A DNA stretch of 64,000 nucleotides. It comes from Burkholderiales bacterium (GTDB lineage: Bacteria > Pseudomonadota > Gammaproteobacteria > Burkholderiales > Burkholderiaceae_C). A program made the translations under genes and the position numbers. Numbering within the stretch: the stretch's first letter is position 1; each line of letters opens with the position of its first letter. The stretch lies in NCBI GenBank assembly GCA_016703325.1, contig JADJCH010000002.1, forward strand, positions 124,001-188,000, read 5' to 3'. A model generated the notes under the pieces. The model made no database searches. It worked only from the letters and a program-made list of their open reading frames with translations, and had not been told where the DNA came from. Below, piece by piece: positions 38,067 to 47,398 of the stretch.

Positions 38067-38810
38067 ATGAAACTGGCCCTGATCACGGACATCCATGCCA
38101 ACCGCGAGGCCTTCGAGGCCTGCCTGGAACAGGCCCATCTGCACGGTGCCGACCGGATTGCGCTGCTGGGTGACTTCGTCGGCTACGGTGCCGACCCGGC
38201 CTGGGTGGTGGAACAGGTGCGTGACCTGGTGTCGCAGGGGGCCATCGCCGTCAAGGGCAACCACGACGAGGCGGTGGTGCAGGGCCCCAGTCCGAACCTG
38301 ATCGAGGACGCCCGCCGTGTGATCAGCTGGACGCGCGGCCAGCTCAACGAGCAGCAGCTGGACTTTCTGGGAGCGCTGCCCTACAGCCGCGAACTGGGCA
38401 GTTGCCTGTTCGTGCACGCCAATGCCTTCGCGCCGAGCGACTGGGAGTACGTCCTGGGGCGAACGGAAGCGGTGCGCAGCATGCATGCCACCCACTGCCG
38501 GCACACCTTCGTCGGCCATGTGCACCAGCCCACGCTGTACCACCTCTCCAGCACCGGCAAGATTGCCGATTTCACACCGGTCCCGGGTGTGGCCGTGCCG
38601 GTGCCTTCGCACCGCCAGTGGCTGGCCATTCCCGGCTCCTGTGGCCAGCCGCGCGACGGCAATCCGGCGGCCTGCTGGGCCATGTTCGATGACGCGCACC
38701 ACACCCTCACCTTTCACCGCGTGCCCTACGACCACGAGGCCACGGCGGCCAAGATCATCGCCGCCGGCCTGCCGCGGGCCCTGGGCGATCGCCTGCATGC
38801 CGGCACCTGA
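38067..38810 (+). CDS. Calcineurin-like metallophosphoesterase
   Basis: This cytoplasmic phosphoesterase of 247 residues has the complete two-metal motif set: Asp and His in LITDIHANREAF, Asp in LLGDFVGYGADP, GNHDEAV, His in FVHANAFAP, and GHVHQPTL. It resembles YfcE/PrpE-type small phosphatases. GAGGAG precedes the ATG by eight bases. A Ser/Thr kinase gene begins 72 bases downstream on the same strand, so the pair may form a kinase-phosphatase module; that is inference from position. Confidence 0.9.
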   Translation: MKLALITDIHANREAFEACLEQAHLHGADRIALLGDFVGYGADPAWVVEQVRDLVSQGAIAVKGNHDEAVVQGPSPNLIEDARRVISWTRGQLNEQQLDFLGALPYSRELGSCLFVHANAFAPSDWEYVLGRTEAVRSMHATHCRHTFVGHVHQPTLYHLSSTGKIADFTPVPGVAVPVPSHRQWLAIPGSCGQPRDGNPAACWAMFDDAHHTLTFHRVPYDHEATAAKIIAAGLPRALGDRLHAGT

Positions 38811-38882
38811 GTCGGGCCTGAGCCTGACCCTGGGCTGACCTGAACCCGGTCCCACCTTTCACCTCTAGAGGGTCTGTCGGAC

Positions 38883-40415
38883 ATGAGCAGCAGCGATACG
38901 AACACTCGGGCACCGGTGCAACCGCCTGCCGAGGTCGCCACGGCCCAGCCCTTGGCAGGGCACTTCGGCCTGGTGCTGCCCCCGCTGGAGCCGGGCCAGG
39001 TGCTGGACGGTTTCCGGCTGGAGGAGCGCCTGCACCAGGGCGGCATGGCTTACCTGTGGCGCGTGACCCACCCGGCGCACACGATGCCGCTGCTGATGAA
39101 GGTGCCACGCATCAAGGGCGGGGAGGACCCGGCCACCATCGTCGGCTTCGAGGTGGAGATGATGCTGCTGCCCATGATCAAGGGCCCGCACGTGCCGCGT
39201 TTCATTGCCAAGGGCGACTTCGCGACGCGGCCCTACATCGTCATGGAGCACATCCCCGGCGAGTCGCTGCGCCCCCGCCTGGACGCAGCGCCCCTGCCCT
39301 TCGACGAGGTGGCGCTGATCGGCGCACGGGTGGCTACCGCGCTGCATGACCTGCACCGCCAGCACGTCATCCACCTGGACATCAAACCCAGCAACATCCT
39401 GTTCCGTGCGCCCACCGATGGCTCGGCCTGTGGCACTGCGGTGCTGGTGGACTTCGGCCTGTCGCGCCACGACCACCTGCCGGACCTGCTGGACGAGGAG
39501 TTCAATCTGCCGATGGGCACCGGCCCCTACATGTCGCCGGAGCAGGTGCAGTTCGTGCGCAATGAGCCGCGCAGCGACCTGTTCGCGCTGGGCGTGATGC
39601 TCTACCACCTCACCACCGGCCAGCGCCCCTTTGGTGCGCCCAGCAGCGTGCGTGGACTGCGTGAGCGGCTGTACAAGGAGCCGGTGCCGCCGCGCCTGCA
39701 CCGGCCGGACTGCCCGGGTTGGCTGCAGGAGATCCTCCTGCGCTGCCTGGAGGTGGATGCCGCCAAGCGCCACCCCAGTGCCGCCCACCTGGCGCAGGAC
39801 CTGCTCGATCCGAAGCACATCCGCCTCACCGAGCGGGCCGAGAAGGCGTCGCAGGCCGGGGCGCTCAAGACCTTCCAGCGCTGGTTCAAGGCCATGGGGG
39901 CCGAGCCCAGCGAGCGCGGCAGCGCCGGCGAGCAACTCAAGCGCGCCCCGATCGTCATGGCGGCGGTGGATGTGCAGGGCGCGACCCCGGCCCTGCTGGA
40001 TCTGGTGCGCGAAACGGTGCGCCGCATCCTCTCCACCGAGCCCGGTGCCCGGCTGGCCTGCGTGAGTGTGATGAAGACCGCCCGCATCGGCTTGGACGAG
40101 CTCACCGACCAGCAGGGCAACAGCCTGCACGTCAAGCAACTGGTGGGCCTCAAGCACTGGGCCCGGCCGATCTCCCAGGCCCTGGAGCTGGAGGACACGC
40201 GGCTGACCTTCCATGTGCTGGAGGCGCCGGATGCGGCCACCGCCATCGTCGAGTTTGCGCAGAAGACCCAGGTGGACCACATCATCATGGGCGCGCGCGG
40301 CAATTCGGCACTGCGCCGCTACCTCGGCAGCGTGTCCTCCCAGGTGGTGGCACAGGCGGACTGCACCGTCACCGTGGTGCGTGTGCCCAGCGAGGTGTCG
40401 GGCGCGAGCGAATAG
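38883..40415 (+). CDS. Ser/Thr protein kinase fused to universal-stress-protein domain
   Basis: This soluble protein of 510 residues has a Hanks-type kinase at about 45-310. The lysine is Lys73 (LLMKVPR), the pairing glutamate Glu90, the catalytic loop HLDIKPSN at 164-171, and the Mg site DFG at 190-192; activation segment GTGPYMSPEQ is intact. Residues 355-500 form a universal-stress-protein domain with IIMGARGNSALRRYLGSVSS; the nucleotide-loop spacing G-x2-G-x8-G is one residue shorter than the usual form. No membrane span is present. The fusion could tie phosphorylation to nucleotide or stress sensing. Confidence 0.9.
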   Translation: MSSSDTNTRAPVQPPAEVATAQPLAGHFGLVLPPLEPGQVLDGFRLEERLHQGGMAYLWRVTHPAHTMPLLMKVPRIKGGEDPATIVGFEVEMMLLPMIKGPHVPRFIAKGDFATRPYIVMEHIPGESLRPRLDAAPLPFDEVALIGARVATALHDLHRQHVIHLDIKPSNILFRAPTDGSACGTAVLVDFGLSRHDHLPDLLDEEFNLPMGTGPYMSPEQVQFVRNEPRSDLFALGVMLYHLTTGQRPFGAPSSVRGLRERLYKEPVPPRLHRPDCPGWLQEILLRCLEVDAAKRHPSAAHLAQDLLDPKHIRLTERAEKASQAGALKTFQRWFKAMGAEPSERGSAGEQLKRAPIVMAAVDVQGATPALLDLVRETVRRILSTEPGARLACVSVMKTARIGLDELTDQQGNSLHVKQLVGLKHWARPISQALELEDTRLTFHVLEAPDAATAIVEFAQKTQVDHIIMGARGNSALRRYLGSVSSQVVAQADCTVTVVRVPSEVSGASE

Positions 40416-40436
40416 ACCGGCGCCCCCGCGGGGGCC

Positions 40437-40459
40437 GGGCCGGGCAATGCCCGGCCCTT
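40437..40459 (+). terminator. Terminator-like hairpin after kinase gene
   Basis: GGGCCGGGC (40437-40445) and GCCCGGCCC (40449-40457) form a perfect 9-bp stem with a three-base loop. Only two T residues follow, so termination may be weak. Confidence 0.5.
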
Positions 40460-40673
40460 GGGGGTGCTCTCAAGGGAAGCATTTGCGCCCCTCCGTTCCA
40501 GGCAAGTGCAGCGCTGGGCATCCGGGCTGTCTTTGACGCAGTTCGGTCTTCAGGTTCGACGGGTTCAGTCGATAGCGCCAAGGTCCACCGGAGGCTTTGT
40601 CCTGTGGCTTTCGTGTCATGGAAAGTGGCCGGGCCCCGGCCGGGGCCGCCCAATCGACGAACCTCCTGTTGCC

Positions 40674-43004
40674 ATGCCTGCAGCGTCCCACTCCACCTCC
40701 GAGAGCCCCTGCGCCGAGCTCGATTTGGCGCTGGTCGCCTGGCGTGCGCAGCTGGTGGACCTGGTGATGAAGGTCGGCTTGATCGTGGGGGCGGGTCTGG
40801 CCGCCACCACCACCCTGTCGGCCTATCAGCAGCAGGACTGGGGACACCTGTTCGTGGCCTGGGGGGCCCTGGCCACCTCGGTCGTCCTGGCGCGGCGCAG
40901 CCGTCTGCCGACCGCCCTGAAGGCGGGGGTGGCGGTGGCCGTCCTGTGGGCCATCGGGGTGTGGCTGCTGTCGCGCGCCGCGGCGGCCTGCATGGCCTAT
41001 TTTCTGTCCGCCGCCGTGATGGCAGCCCTGCTGATCGGCACGGCACCGGCGGTCGGAGTGATGCTCCTGTGCTGTGCCAGCCTGGTGGGGCTGGGTCATC
41101 TGGGCAACATCCCACTCAACGTGGTGGGCGGTACGCCGAACGGCTCACTGCTGCGCTGGTTCAACCTTTCTGCCAATGTGCTGCTGCTCGGGCTGCTGAT
41201 GATCCTGTCGGTGCGCTTCCTGCTGCGACGATTGGAGACCGCGCTGCGGGCCCGGCAGCGGGCGGCCCGGTCTCTGGGCGAAAGCGAGGAACTGCTTCGG
41301 CAGATCGCGGCCCAGGTGCCCGGCATGGTCTATCGCCTGCGACTGGACGCGCAGGGCCATCCCACCTTTCTGTACGCCAGTCCGGGTTCGATCGGCCTGT
41401 TCGGGATGGATCCTCTGGCGCTTCAGTCCGACGCCCGCCAACTGGCCCGTCGCATCCTGCCGGAGGATCGGCAGCAGATCCTGGCGTTGTTCAACGATGC
41501 CTCTGCGGGTGGGCTGGCGCGCAGCCTGGAATTTCGCGTGCTGGCGGCCGATGGATCGACCCGCTGGGTGCGTGTCGAGAGCAACGAGGTGCAGCGGGAT
41601 CCTCAGGGCGTGGTGCACAACGGCATCATGGTGGATGTCACCGAGCGCAAGCGCGCCGAAGCTCAGGTCTGGCACCAGGCCCACCACGACCTGCTGACCG
41701 ATCTGCCCAACCGACGTTGGCTCAACGAGCGGCTCGGGCAGGCCCTGAAGGATTGTCGGCCGGACCAGGGCCAGCAGGTGGCGCTGCTGCTGATCGATCT
41801 GGATCGATTCAAGGAGATCAACGACACCCTGGGCCACGGCTGTGGTGACCTGCTGCTGGTGCAGGCGGCCCAGCGCCTGCGCGGCAGCCTGCGGGAGTCG
41901 GACACCCTGGGGCGCATGGGCGGCGACGAGTTTGCGTTGGTGCTGCCGCTGCAGGCCGGGTCGGCCGAAGCCGCCCGGGTGGCCGATCGCCTCCTGGAGG
42001 TGCTGGGGCGACCCTACGATCTGAAGGGCGATCGGGTGCATGTGGGGGCCAGCATCGGCATTGCGGTCTATCCGGACGATGCGCAGTCGGTGGAGGTGCT
42101 GTTGCAGGACGCCGATCAGGCGCTGTACCGTGCCAAGGACGAAGGGCGCCAGCGCAAGAGCTTTTTCACTCCCGAGCTGATGCAGCGCAGCCTGCTGCGA
42201 GCCCGGCTCGCCGCGGACCTGCGCGAGGCGCTGCCCCGAGGGCAACTGCACCTGGTCTACCAGCCCATCCTCGAGCTGGCCACCGGCGCGGTGCACAAGG
42301 CCGAGGTGTTGCTGCGCTGGACCCATCCGGAGCGCGGCCCGGTCGGCCCGGCCGAGTTCATTCCGATCGCCGAGTCCACCGGGATGATCGGCGTGATCGG
42401 GGATTGGGTGTTTCAGCAGGCGGCGCTGCAGGTGCAGCAGTGGCGCCGCCGCTTCGGTGTCGACTTTCAGGTCAGCGTCAATCGCTCACCGCTGCAGTTT
42501 CGCCATGGCGGAACGCCCGCGCAGTCCTGGCCGGAGCAGTTGGCGGCCCTCGGCCTGCCGGGCAGCGCTGTGGCGGTGGAGATCACCGAAGGCCTGCTGC
42601 TCGAACACGACGAGGCCGTGTCGCAACAACTGCAGGCGCTGCGCGACTGCGGCATGTCGCTGTCGCTGGACGATTTCGGCACCGGCTACAGCGCGCTGGG
42701 CTACCTCAACCGTTTTCGCATCGACGTGATCAAGATCGACCGCAGCTTCGTCAGCGGCGCCGGCTCGGACCTGACCGGGCGATCGCTGTGCCGCGCCATC
42801 GTGTCCATGGCCCATGAGCTGGGCATGCGCGTGGTGGCCGAGGGCGTGGAAACCGAGGCCCAGCGCGACTGGCTGCACGAGGCCGGCTGTGATTTTGCTC
42901 AGGGCTACCTGTTTGCCCGGCCCATGCCGGTGCAGGCCTTCGAAGCCTGGATGGAACAGCGCAGCCCCACCCGCGAGCCTCTGCCACGGGCAGAGCAGGT
43001 CTGA
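40674..43004 (+). CDS. Membrane PAS-GGDEF-EAL protein
   Basis: This inner-membrane c-di-GMP enzyme has about 776 residues. Five to six membrane spans lie in residues 30-185, then a PAS domain at about 215-325 (QVPGMVYRLRLDAQGHPTFL onward). The cyclase motif GRMGGDEF is near residue 416, with an RESD inhibitory site before it. The phosphodiesterase motif is EVL (KAEVLLRW) rather than EAL, but DDFGTGYSAL and VVAEGVET are intact, as in active EVL enzymes. The start is uncertain because no clear ribosome-binding site precedes ATG 40674 and an open frame reaches 40458. Confidence 0.9.
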   Translation: MPAASHSTSESPCAELDLALVAWRAQLVDLVMKVGLIVGAGLAATTTLSAYQQQDWGHLFVAWGALATSVVLARRSRLPTALKAGVAVAVLWAIGVWLLSRAAAACMAYFLSAAVMAALLIGTAPAVGVMLLCCASLVGLGHLGNIPLNVVGGTPNGSLLRWFNLSANVLLLGLLMILSVRFLLRRLETALRARQRAARSLGESEELLRQIAAQVPGMVYRLRLDAQGHPTFLYASPGSIGLFGMDPLALQSDARQLARRILPEDRQQILALFNDASAGGLARSLEFRVLAADGSTRWVRVESNEVQRDPQGVVHNGIMVDVTERKRAEAQVWHQAHHDLLTDLPNRRWLNERLGQALKDCRPDQGQQVALLLIDLDRFKEINDTLGHGCGDLLLVQAAQRLRGSLRESDTLGRMGGDEFALVLPLQAGSAEAARVADRLLEVLGRPYDLKGDRVHVGASIGIAVYPDDAQSVEVLLQDADQALYRAKDEGRQRKSFFTPELMQRSLLRARLAADLREALPRGQLHLVYQPILELATGAVHKAEVLLRWTHPERGPVGPAEFIPIAESTGMIGVIGDWVFQQAALQVQQWRRRFGVDFQVSVNRSPLQFRHGGTPAQSWPEQLAALGLPGSAVAVEITEGLLLEHDEAVSQQLQALRDCGMSLSLDDFGTGYSALGYLNRFRIDVIKIDRSFVSGAGSDLTGRSLCRAIVSMAHELGMRVVAEGVETEAQRDWLHEAGCDFAQGYLFARPMPVQAFEAWMEQRSPTREPLPRAEQV

Positions 43005-43026
43005 TCTGCCGCGGGTGCTGCCGCTG

Positions 43027-43044
43027 GGACCCCTGTAGGGGTCC
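43027..43044. repeat. Short perfect inverted repeat
   Basis: GGACCCCT (43027-43034) and AGGGGTCC (43037-43044) flank a two-base loop, in the gap between the GGDEF-EAL and PhzF genes. There is no T-run, so it is a hairpin or protein site rather than a clear terminator. Confidence 0.4.
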
Positions 43045-43157
43045 TATGGGTCCCTGACTGTACCTGCCGAAATGCGATACCGCCGGTGGGATCGCCTCTG
43101 GTTCGGGCCCTTGCTGTTGCAACGGCGCCCGACCGTCCAGTCTCAGCAATTGCCGCC

Positions 43158-44057
43158 ATGCCCAGCTCTGCCTTTCAGCAAGTCGATGTGTTCACCTCCG
43201 TGCCCTTCCTGGGCAACCCGGTGGCGGTGGTGCTGGAGGCCGATGGGCTGGACAGTGCGGCCATGCAACGCATCGCCCGCTGGACCAACCTGTCGGAAAC
43301 CACCTTCGTATTGCCACCCACCCGGCCCGGGGCGGACTACCGGCTGCGCATCTTCACACCCGGAGCAGAGCTGCCCTTTGCCGGCCACCCCACCCTGGGC
43401 AGCGCCTACGCCCTGCTCCGCGCCAGGCGCATCACCCCCCGCGATGGCCGCCTGGTGCAGGAGTGCGCTGCCGGGCTGATCACGCTGAGCGTCGAGCCCG
43501 GTGGAAGTGAGGGTGACGGTGACGGTGACGATGCGCTGGCGCTGATGTTCGATTTGCCGCGGCCGACCTTCAGCGCGCTGAGCGCCGCCCAGCAAGATGC
43601 CCTGGAGGCCCTGCTCGGCCAGCCGCTGTGCCGCGATCCGGCGCCGCTGCTGGTGGACGTCGGCCCCCGCTGGGTGGTGACCGAACTGGAGAGTGCCGCC
43701 GCGGTGCTGGCGCTGCAGCCGGACCTGGAGCGGTTGAAGGCGCTGGACACCGAGCTGTGCAGCACCGGCCTGACCGTCTTTGGTGCCCACCCGCCGGGTG
43801 CGCCGACGCAGATCGAAGTGCGATCCTTCGCCCCGCTGCACGGCGTGCCGGAGGACCCGGTCTGCGGCAGCGGCAATGGCTGCGTGGCCGCCTACATCCG
43901 CCAGCAAGGGTTGACCGGGCGCATCGGCCGCCGCTGCACCGCCAGCCAGGGCGCTGCCATCGGCCGGGCCGGTCGCATCCACCTGACCATCGAGGACGAC
44001 GCCATCCGCGTCGGCGGCCACAGCGTCACTTGTGTCGAAGGGCGCCTGGCGCTCTGA
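43158..44057 (+). CDS. PhzF-family isomerase-like protein
   Basis: This cytoplasmic protein of 299 residues has the diaminopimelate-epimerase-like fold of PhzF. It shows FQQVDVFTSVPFLGNPVAVVL, the catalytic Glu in NLSETTFVL, FAGHPTLGSAYALL and the closing PVCGSGNGCVAAYI. Most genomic PhzF-like proteins have no known substrate; no phenazine genes are nearby. An acidic Gly-Asp loop comes from three GGTGAC repeats at 43512-43529. ATG 43158 is chosen over 43086. Confidence 0.9.
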   Translation: MPSSAFQQVDVFTSVPFLGNPVAVVLEADGLDSAAMQRIARWTNLSETTFVLPPTRPGADYRLRIFTPGAELPFAGHPTLGSAYALLRARRITPRDGRLVQECAAGLITLSVEPGGSEGDGDGDDALALMFDLPRPTFSALSAAQQDALEALLGQPLCRDPAPLLVDVGPRWVVTELESAAAVLALQPDLERLKALDTELCSTGLTVFGAHPPGAPTQIEVRSFAPLHGVPEDPVCGSGNGCVAAYIRQQGLTGRIGRRCTASQGAAIGRAGRIHLTIEDDAIRVGGHSVTCVEGRLAL

Positions 44058-44078
44058 AACGCGGCCTCGACGCTGCGA

Positions 44079-44453
44079 TCAGTCGGCGCCGTTGGCGCTC
44101 TGGGCCACCTGCAGCGCCAGCGGGAGGTAGTGCGCCAGTTGCCGGTCCAGCAGGTCCTGAACCGTTCTCAGCTTCAGGTGCCGCCGACCCTTGCCGCTGC
44201 CTTCCAGCAGCCCGAGGGTGTCCTGGATGTGCGCGCCCCGGCCGAACTCCACCGACACATGCTGACGGTAGGCAAACACCCCGCCGAAGGTCACCCCCTC
44301 GGCGCTGAACAGGATCCCGCCGTACTTCACCTCCTCGGTGGCAGCCGGCCAGAGTGTCTTCACCTGCGCCCGCACGGCCTCGACGATGGCGAACTGTTCA
44401 CCGCCGAGCAGCTGGAGGTCGGCGAGCAGGGACGGGATCGAACGGGTCGCCAT
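44079..44453 (-). CDS. DUF1801 domain protein
   Basis: This small soluble protein of 124 residues has the YdhG-like DUF1801 pattern: VRAQVKTLWPAATEEVKYGG, then FGGVFAYRQHVSVEFGRGAH, and a C-terminal helix with KGRRHLKLRTVQD. Members have a fold related to frataxin-like proteins, but no function is fixed. It converges with PhzF and lies 51 bases downstream of the acyl-CoA synthetase gene on the same strand. Confidence 0.82.
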   Translation of the reverse strand: MATRSIPSLLADLQLLGGEQFAIVEAVRAQVKTLWPAATEEVKYGGILFSAEGVTFGGVFAYRQHVSVEFGRGAHIQDTLGLLEGSGKGRRHLKLRTVQDLLDRQLAHYLPLALQVAQSANGAD

Positions 44454-44504
44454 GAGGAGGTGCTTTGCAGAGGGTGGCGGGTGCGTGGCCTATTCTGCAC
44501 AGGT

Positions 44505-46226
44505 TCAGCCGCCGCGCTGCTCCTTCTCCTGCAGCAGCCGCCACATCACCTTGCCCGAGCCGCTCTTGGGCAGGCTGTCGACGAACTCCACCTGCCGGGG
44601 CACCTTGTAGGCGGCCATGTGCTCGCGGCTCCAGGCGATGATGTCTTGCGCACTGGTCTGCCCGCGCGCCTCGGTGCGCAGGACGATGACCGCCTTGACG
44701 GTCTCGCCGCGGTATTCGTCGCGGGCGGAGATGATGCAGGCCTCCGCCACCGCCGGGTGGCGGTACAGCAGCAGCTCCACCTCGCTGGGCCAGACCTTGA
44801 AGCCGCTGGCGTTGATCATGCGCTTGAGGCGGTCGGTGATGAAGAAGTAGCCTTCCTCATCCATGCGGCCCAGGTCGCCGGAGCGGAAGTAGCGCCGGCC
44901 GTCCAGCTCGAAGAAGGCAGCCGCGGTGGCGTCCGGGTGTTTCCAGTAGCCGTTGAACACCTCCGGGCCGTGCATGACGATTTCGCCCACCTCGCCGGGC
45001 GGCAGCGGCTCCAGCGTGGTGGGGTCGACCACCCGCGCGTCGGTGGAGAAGAAGGGGATGCCCAGGCACTGCAGCTTGGCGCGGTCGGGCGGGTTGAGGT
45101 GGCTGGGGGCGGCGGTTTCCGTCAGGCCGTAGCCCTCGGTGAAGGTGATGCCGAACTCGCGCTGCAGCCGCTCGGCCACCGCCTGCGGCATGGCCGCACC
45201 GCCACCAGCCAGGCTGACCAGGCTGGACAGGTCGAAGCTCTGGTAGTTCGGGCTGGCGAACAGGTCGATCACCATGGTCGGAATGCAGGTCCAGTGGGTG
45301 ATGCGGTGGCGCGAGATCAGCCGGCCGGCCAGCTCGCGGTCCCAGCGCGGCAGGATGACGGTGCAGCCACCGGTGTAGACATTGGCCAGCACGCCGTTGA
45401 CCAGCCCGGTGATGTGGAAGAAGGGCACCACCCCCAGCCCCACCGACTCCGGGCCCCACTGGCCCCAGGCGGCGCTGCCCACTGCGTTGTGCATCAGTGA
45501 GCGGTGCGGGTGCATGCAGCCCTTGGGCAGACCGGTGGTGCCGGAGGTGTAGGGCAGCAGGGCCAGATCTTCCGCACCCGCGCAGCTGGGGCCGAGGCTG
45601 CTGCGCGCCGCAGCGCCGGCGGCCAGCGCATCGGCCCAGGCGGTGGCACCGGCCGGCAGCGGCAGTGGGGTGGTGAGCCACTGCGCCACCGGAGCCGACG
45701 GTTGCAGGTCGTCCGGCAAGGCCTCGGGCAGGTACTCACCCACCTGGCTGACCAGGAGCGCAGCGATTTGCGGCCCACCGGGCAACGCCGCATCGGCCTG
45801 GGCGACGATGCCGGCCAGGTCGGCGGTGGTGATCACCACTTTGGTATCGGGGTCGGTGATGTAGTGGCCGAACTCATCGGCCTTGTTCATCGGGTTGACC
45901 GGCACCACCACCGCATCGGCGCGCATCGCGGCGTAGAAGGCGATGATGAACTGCGGCAGGTTCTGCATGAACAGGGCCACCCGATCGCCGCGCTGCAAGC
46001 CCCGGCTGCGCAGCCAGCCGGCCAGGGCCTCGGCCTGGTCGAACAGCTGGCGGTAGGTCAGTTCCCGGCCGAACAGGATGTAGGCCGGCCGGTCCGGCCA
46101 GCGCTGGCGGCTGACCTCCAGGTTGAACCACAGCGAGGTCTGCGGCACCGCCAGTTCGCGCGGCAGCCGCCTGGGCCAGTGAGCGTGGTGCGGACGGTTC
46201 GGCAGGGGACGATCGGCGAGCGGCAT
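44505..46226 (-). CDS. AMP-dependent acyl-CoA synthetase
   Basis: This cytoplasmic or membrane-associated ligase of 573 residues activates an organic acid through an acyl-adenylate. Motifs in order are the P-loop YTSGTTGLPKGCMHPH, the GYGLTETAAP box, YFRSGDLGRMDEEGY and the hinge LKRMINASGFKVWPSE, and the catalytic Lys in PKSGSGKVMWRLL. Length and motif spelling fit medium- to long-chain or aromatic acid ligases; the substrate cannot be read. It is divergent from ppnP. Confidence 0.9.
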   Translation of the reverse strand: MPLADRPLPNRPHHAHWPRRLPRELAVPQTSLWFNLEVSRQRWPDRPAYILFGRELTYRQLFDQAEALAGWLRSRGLQRGDRVALFMQNLPQFIIAFYAAMRADAVVVPVNPMNKADEFGHYITDPDTKVVITTADLAGIVAQADAALPGGPQIAALLVSQVGEYLPEALPDDLQPSAPVAQWLTTPLPLPAGATAWADALAAGAAARSSLGPSCAGAEDLALLPYTSGTTGLPKGCMHPHRSLMHNAVGSAAWGQWGPESVGLGVVPFFHITGLVNGVLANVYTGGCTVILPRWDRELAGRLISRHRITHWTCIPTMVIDLFASPNYQSFDLSSLVSLAGGGAAMPQAVAERLQREFGITFTEGYGLTETAAPSHLNPPDRAKLQCLGIPFFSTDARVVDPTTLEPLPPGEVGEIVMHGPEVFNGYWKHPDATAAAFFELDGRRYFRSGDLGRMDEEGYFFITDRLKRMINASGFKVWPSEVELLLYRHPAVAEACIISARDEYRGETVKAVIVLRTEARGQTSAQDIIAWSREHMAAYKVPRQVEFVDSLPKSGSGKVMWRLLQEKEQRGG

Positions 46227-46411
46227 GCGGCATCTTCCTGGAGGTGGGGTCGGGAGCGGTGATGCCTGCAGGCTACGCCCGCGGTCCGGCTCTGCCCACA
46301 GGACAGTCCCGGAGGGCTTGTCGCTGCCGGGACAGGTGCCCTACCTACAATGCCGCGTCGCTGGCGGCGCAGGTGCCGCCTCTTTCAAACCGATGCCTCT
46401 GCAGGCCCGAC

Positions 46412-46732
46412 ATGACCACCGAAACGATCGATTCCGTCTCCGTCCGCACCCAGGCCAATGTCTATTTCGACGGCCGCTGCGTTTCCCACTCGATCACCCT
46501 GGCCGATGGCAGCAAGAAAAGTGTGGGGGTGATCCTGCCGGCCACGCTGACCTTCAACACCGGCGCAGCGGAGATCATGGAAACCGTGGCGGGTGCCTGC
46601 CGCGTCAAGCTGCCGGGCTCCGGCGAGTGGCAGAGCTTCGGTGCCGGGCAGTCCTTCAACGTGCCCGGCAACGCCAGCTTCGAGATTCAGGTGGAAGGCG
46701 AGCCCTACCACTACATCTGCCACTTCGCCTGA
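46412..46732 (+). CDS. ppnP: Pyrimidine/purine nucleoside phosphorylase PpnP
   Basis: This small cupin-fold enzyme of 106 residues splits nucleosides with phosphate into base and ribose 1-phosphate. The family pattern is clear: ANVYFDGRCVSHSITLADGS, KKSVGVILPATLTFNTGAAE and a C-terminal SFEIQVEGEPYHYICHF. The length matches E. coli PpnP (94 residues) plus a short N-terminal extension. A TACAAT hexamer at 46346-46351 could be its -10 box, but a good -35 is lacking. Confidence 0.9.
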   Translation: MTTETIDSVSVRTQANVYFDGRCVSHSITLADGSKKSVGVILPATLTFNTGAAEIMETVAGACRVKLPGSGEWQSFGAGQSFNVPGNASFEIQVEGEPYHYICHFA

Positions 46733-46756
46733 AGAAGTGAACGCCTGAAAAAGTGA

Positions 46757-46781
46757 AACGGCCTGGGAGGTCCGGGCCGTT
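46757..46781. terminator. Terminator-like hairpin between convergent genes
   Basis: AACGGCC (46757-46763) pairs with GGCCGTT (46775-46781), and the stem can be extended inward by a G-U and two G-C pairs. It lies between the ends of ppnP and the convergent membrane-protein gene and could serve both strands. The T-runs are short. Confidence 0.5.
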
Positions 46782-46807
46782 GTCAGGTGAATGGGAGCGG
46801 GCGCCGC

Positions 46808-47242
46808 TCAGGCCGCCTTGTCCTGCTGCTCGTCGTCCAGGTAGTCCATGAAGCGGCTGTCGTCGGCGCGGGTCACCGCCCAGCGCACCACCACGCCGCG
46901 GCGCAGGGTGATGGCGATGTCGTGGCCGGTGTCGTCCTGCCAGATGAATTCATCGCGGATCTTCGTGGGCAGCCCCAGGCTGCCGGTGACGGCCAGCACC
47001 TCACCCAGGGTCATGCCATGGGCCAGTTTGGACTGCACCCGCACGACGCTGTCGATGCGGCCCTTGGGGGTCTGCGCCACATGGCGAAGCGTGCGGGAAG
47101 CCTGGCTGAACTGCAGGATCATCCAGAACACCACGATCGTCAGTCCCAGCGCCACCCCACGCCAGCCATAGAGAAAACCACCGCCCAGGATGGCCACACC
47201 GGCCAACAGACCACCAAAACCATTGCTGCGAAGGATTCTCAT
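46808..47242 (-). CDS. Small hypothetical membrane protein
   Basis: This 144-residue protein starts MRILRSNGFGGLLAGVAILG with two close hydrophobic spans within residues 10-48 (the second VALGLTIVVFWMILQF). The soluble C-terminal half contains AHGMTLGEVLAVTGSLGLPT and DIAITLRRGVVVRWAVTRAD, and ends in an acidic tail. The ATG follows AGGAAG at good spacing, so the gene looks real. I do not recognise the family. It lies 156 bases upstream of nothing else on its strand; radA is the nearest same-strand gene. Confidence 0.7.
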   Translation of the reverse strand: MRILRSNGFGGLLAGVAILGGGFLYGWRGVALGLTIVVFWMILQFSQASRTLRHVAQTPKGRIDSVVRVQSKLAHGMTLGEVLAVTGSLGLPTKIRDEFIWQDDTGHDIAITLRRGVVVRWAVTRADDSRFMDYLDDEQQDKAA

Positions 47243-47398
47243 CGTTGGGACTTCCTGCCTGTCCTGAGCGTACAACTTCCACCGTGCGCGCCGGCAGATC
47301 AGCCTTGGATGTTACCGACGGCCCAGCAGTTCCCGCAGCTTGAGGTTCCTGTTGTGAGGGTGTTGGTCTGTTGTTTTGCCGATTTCGGGCAATTCGCC

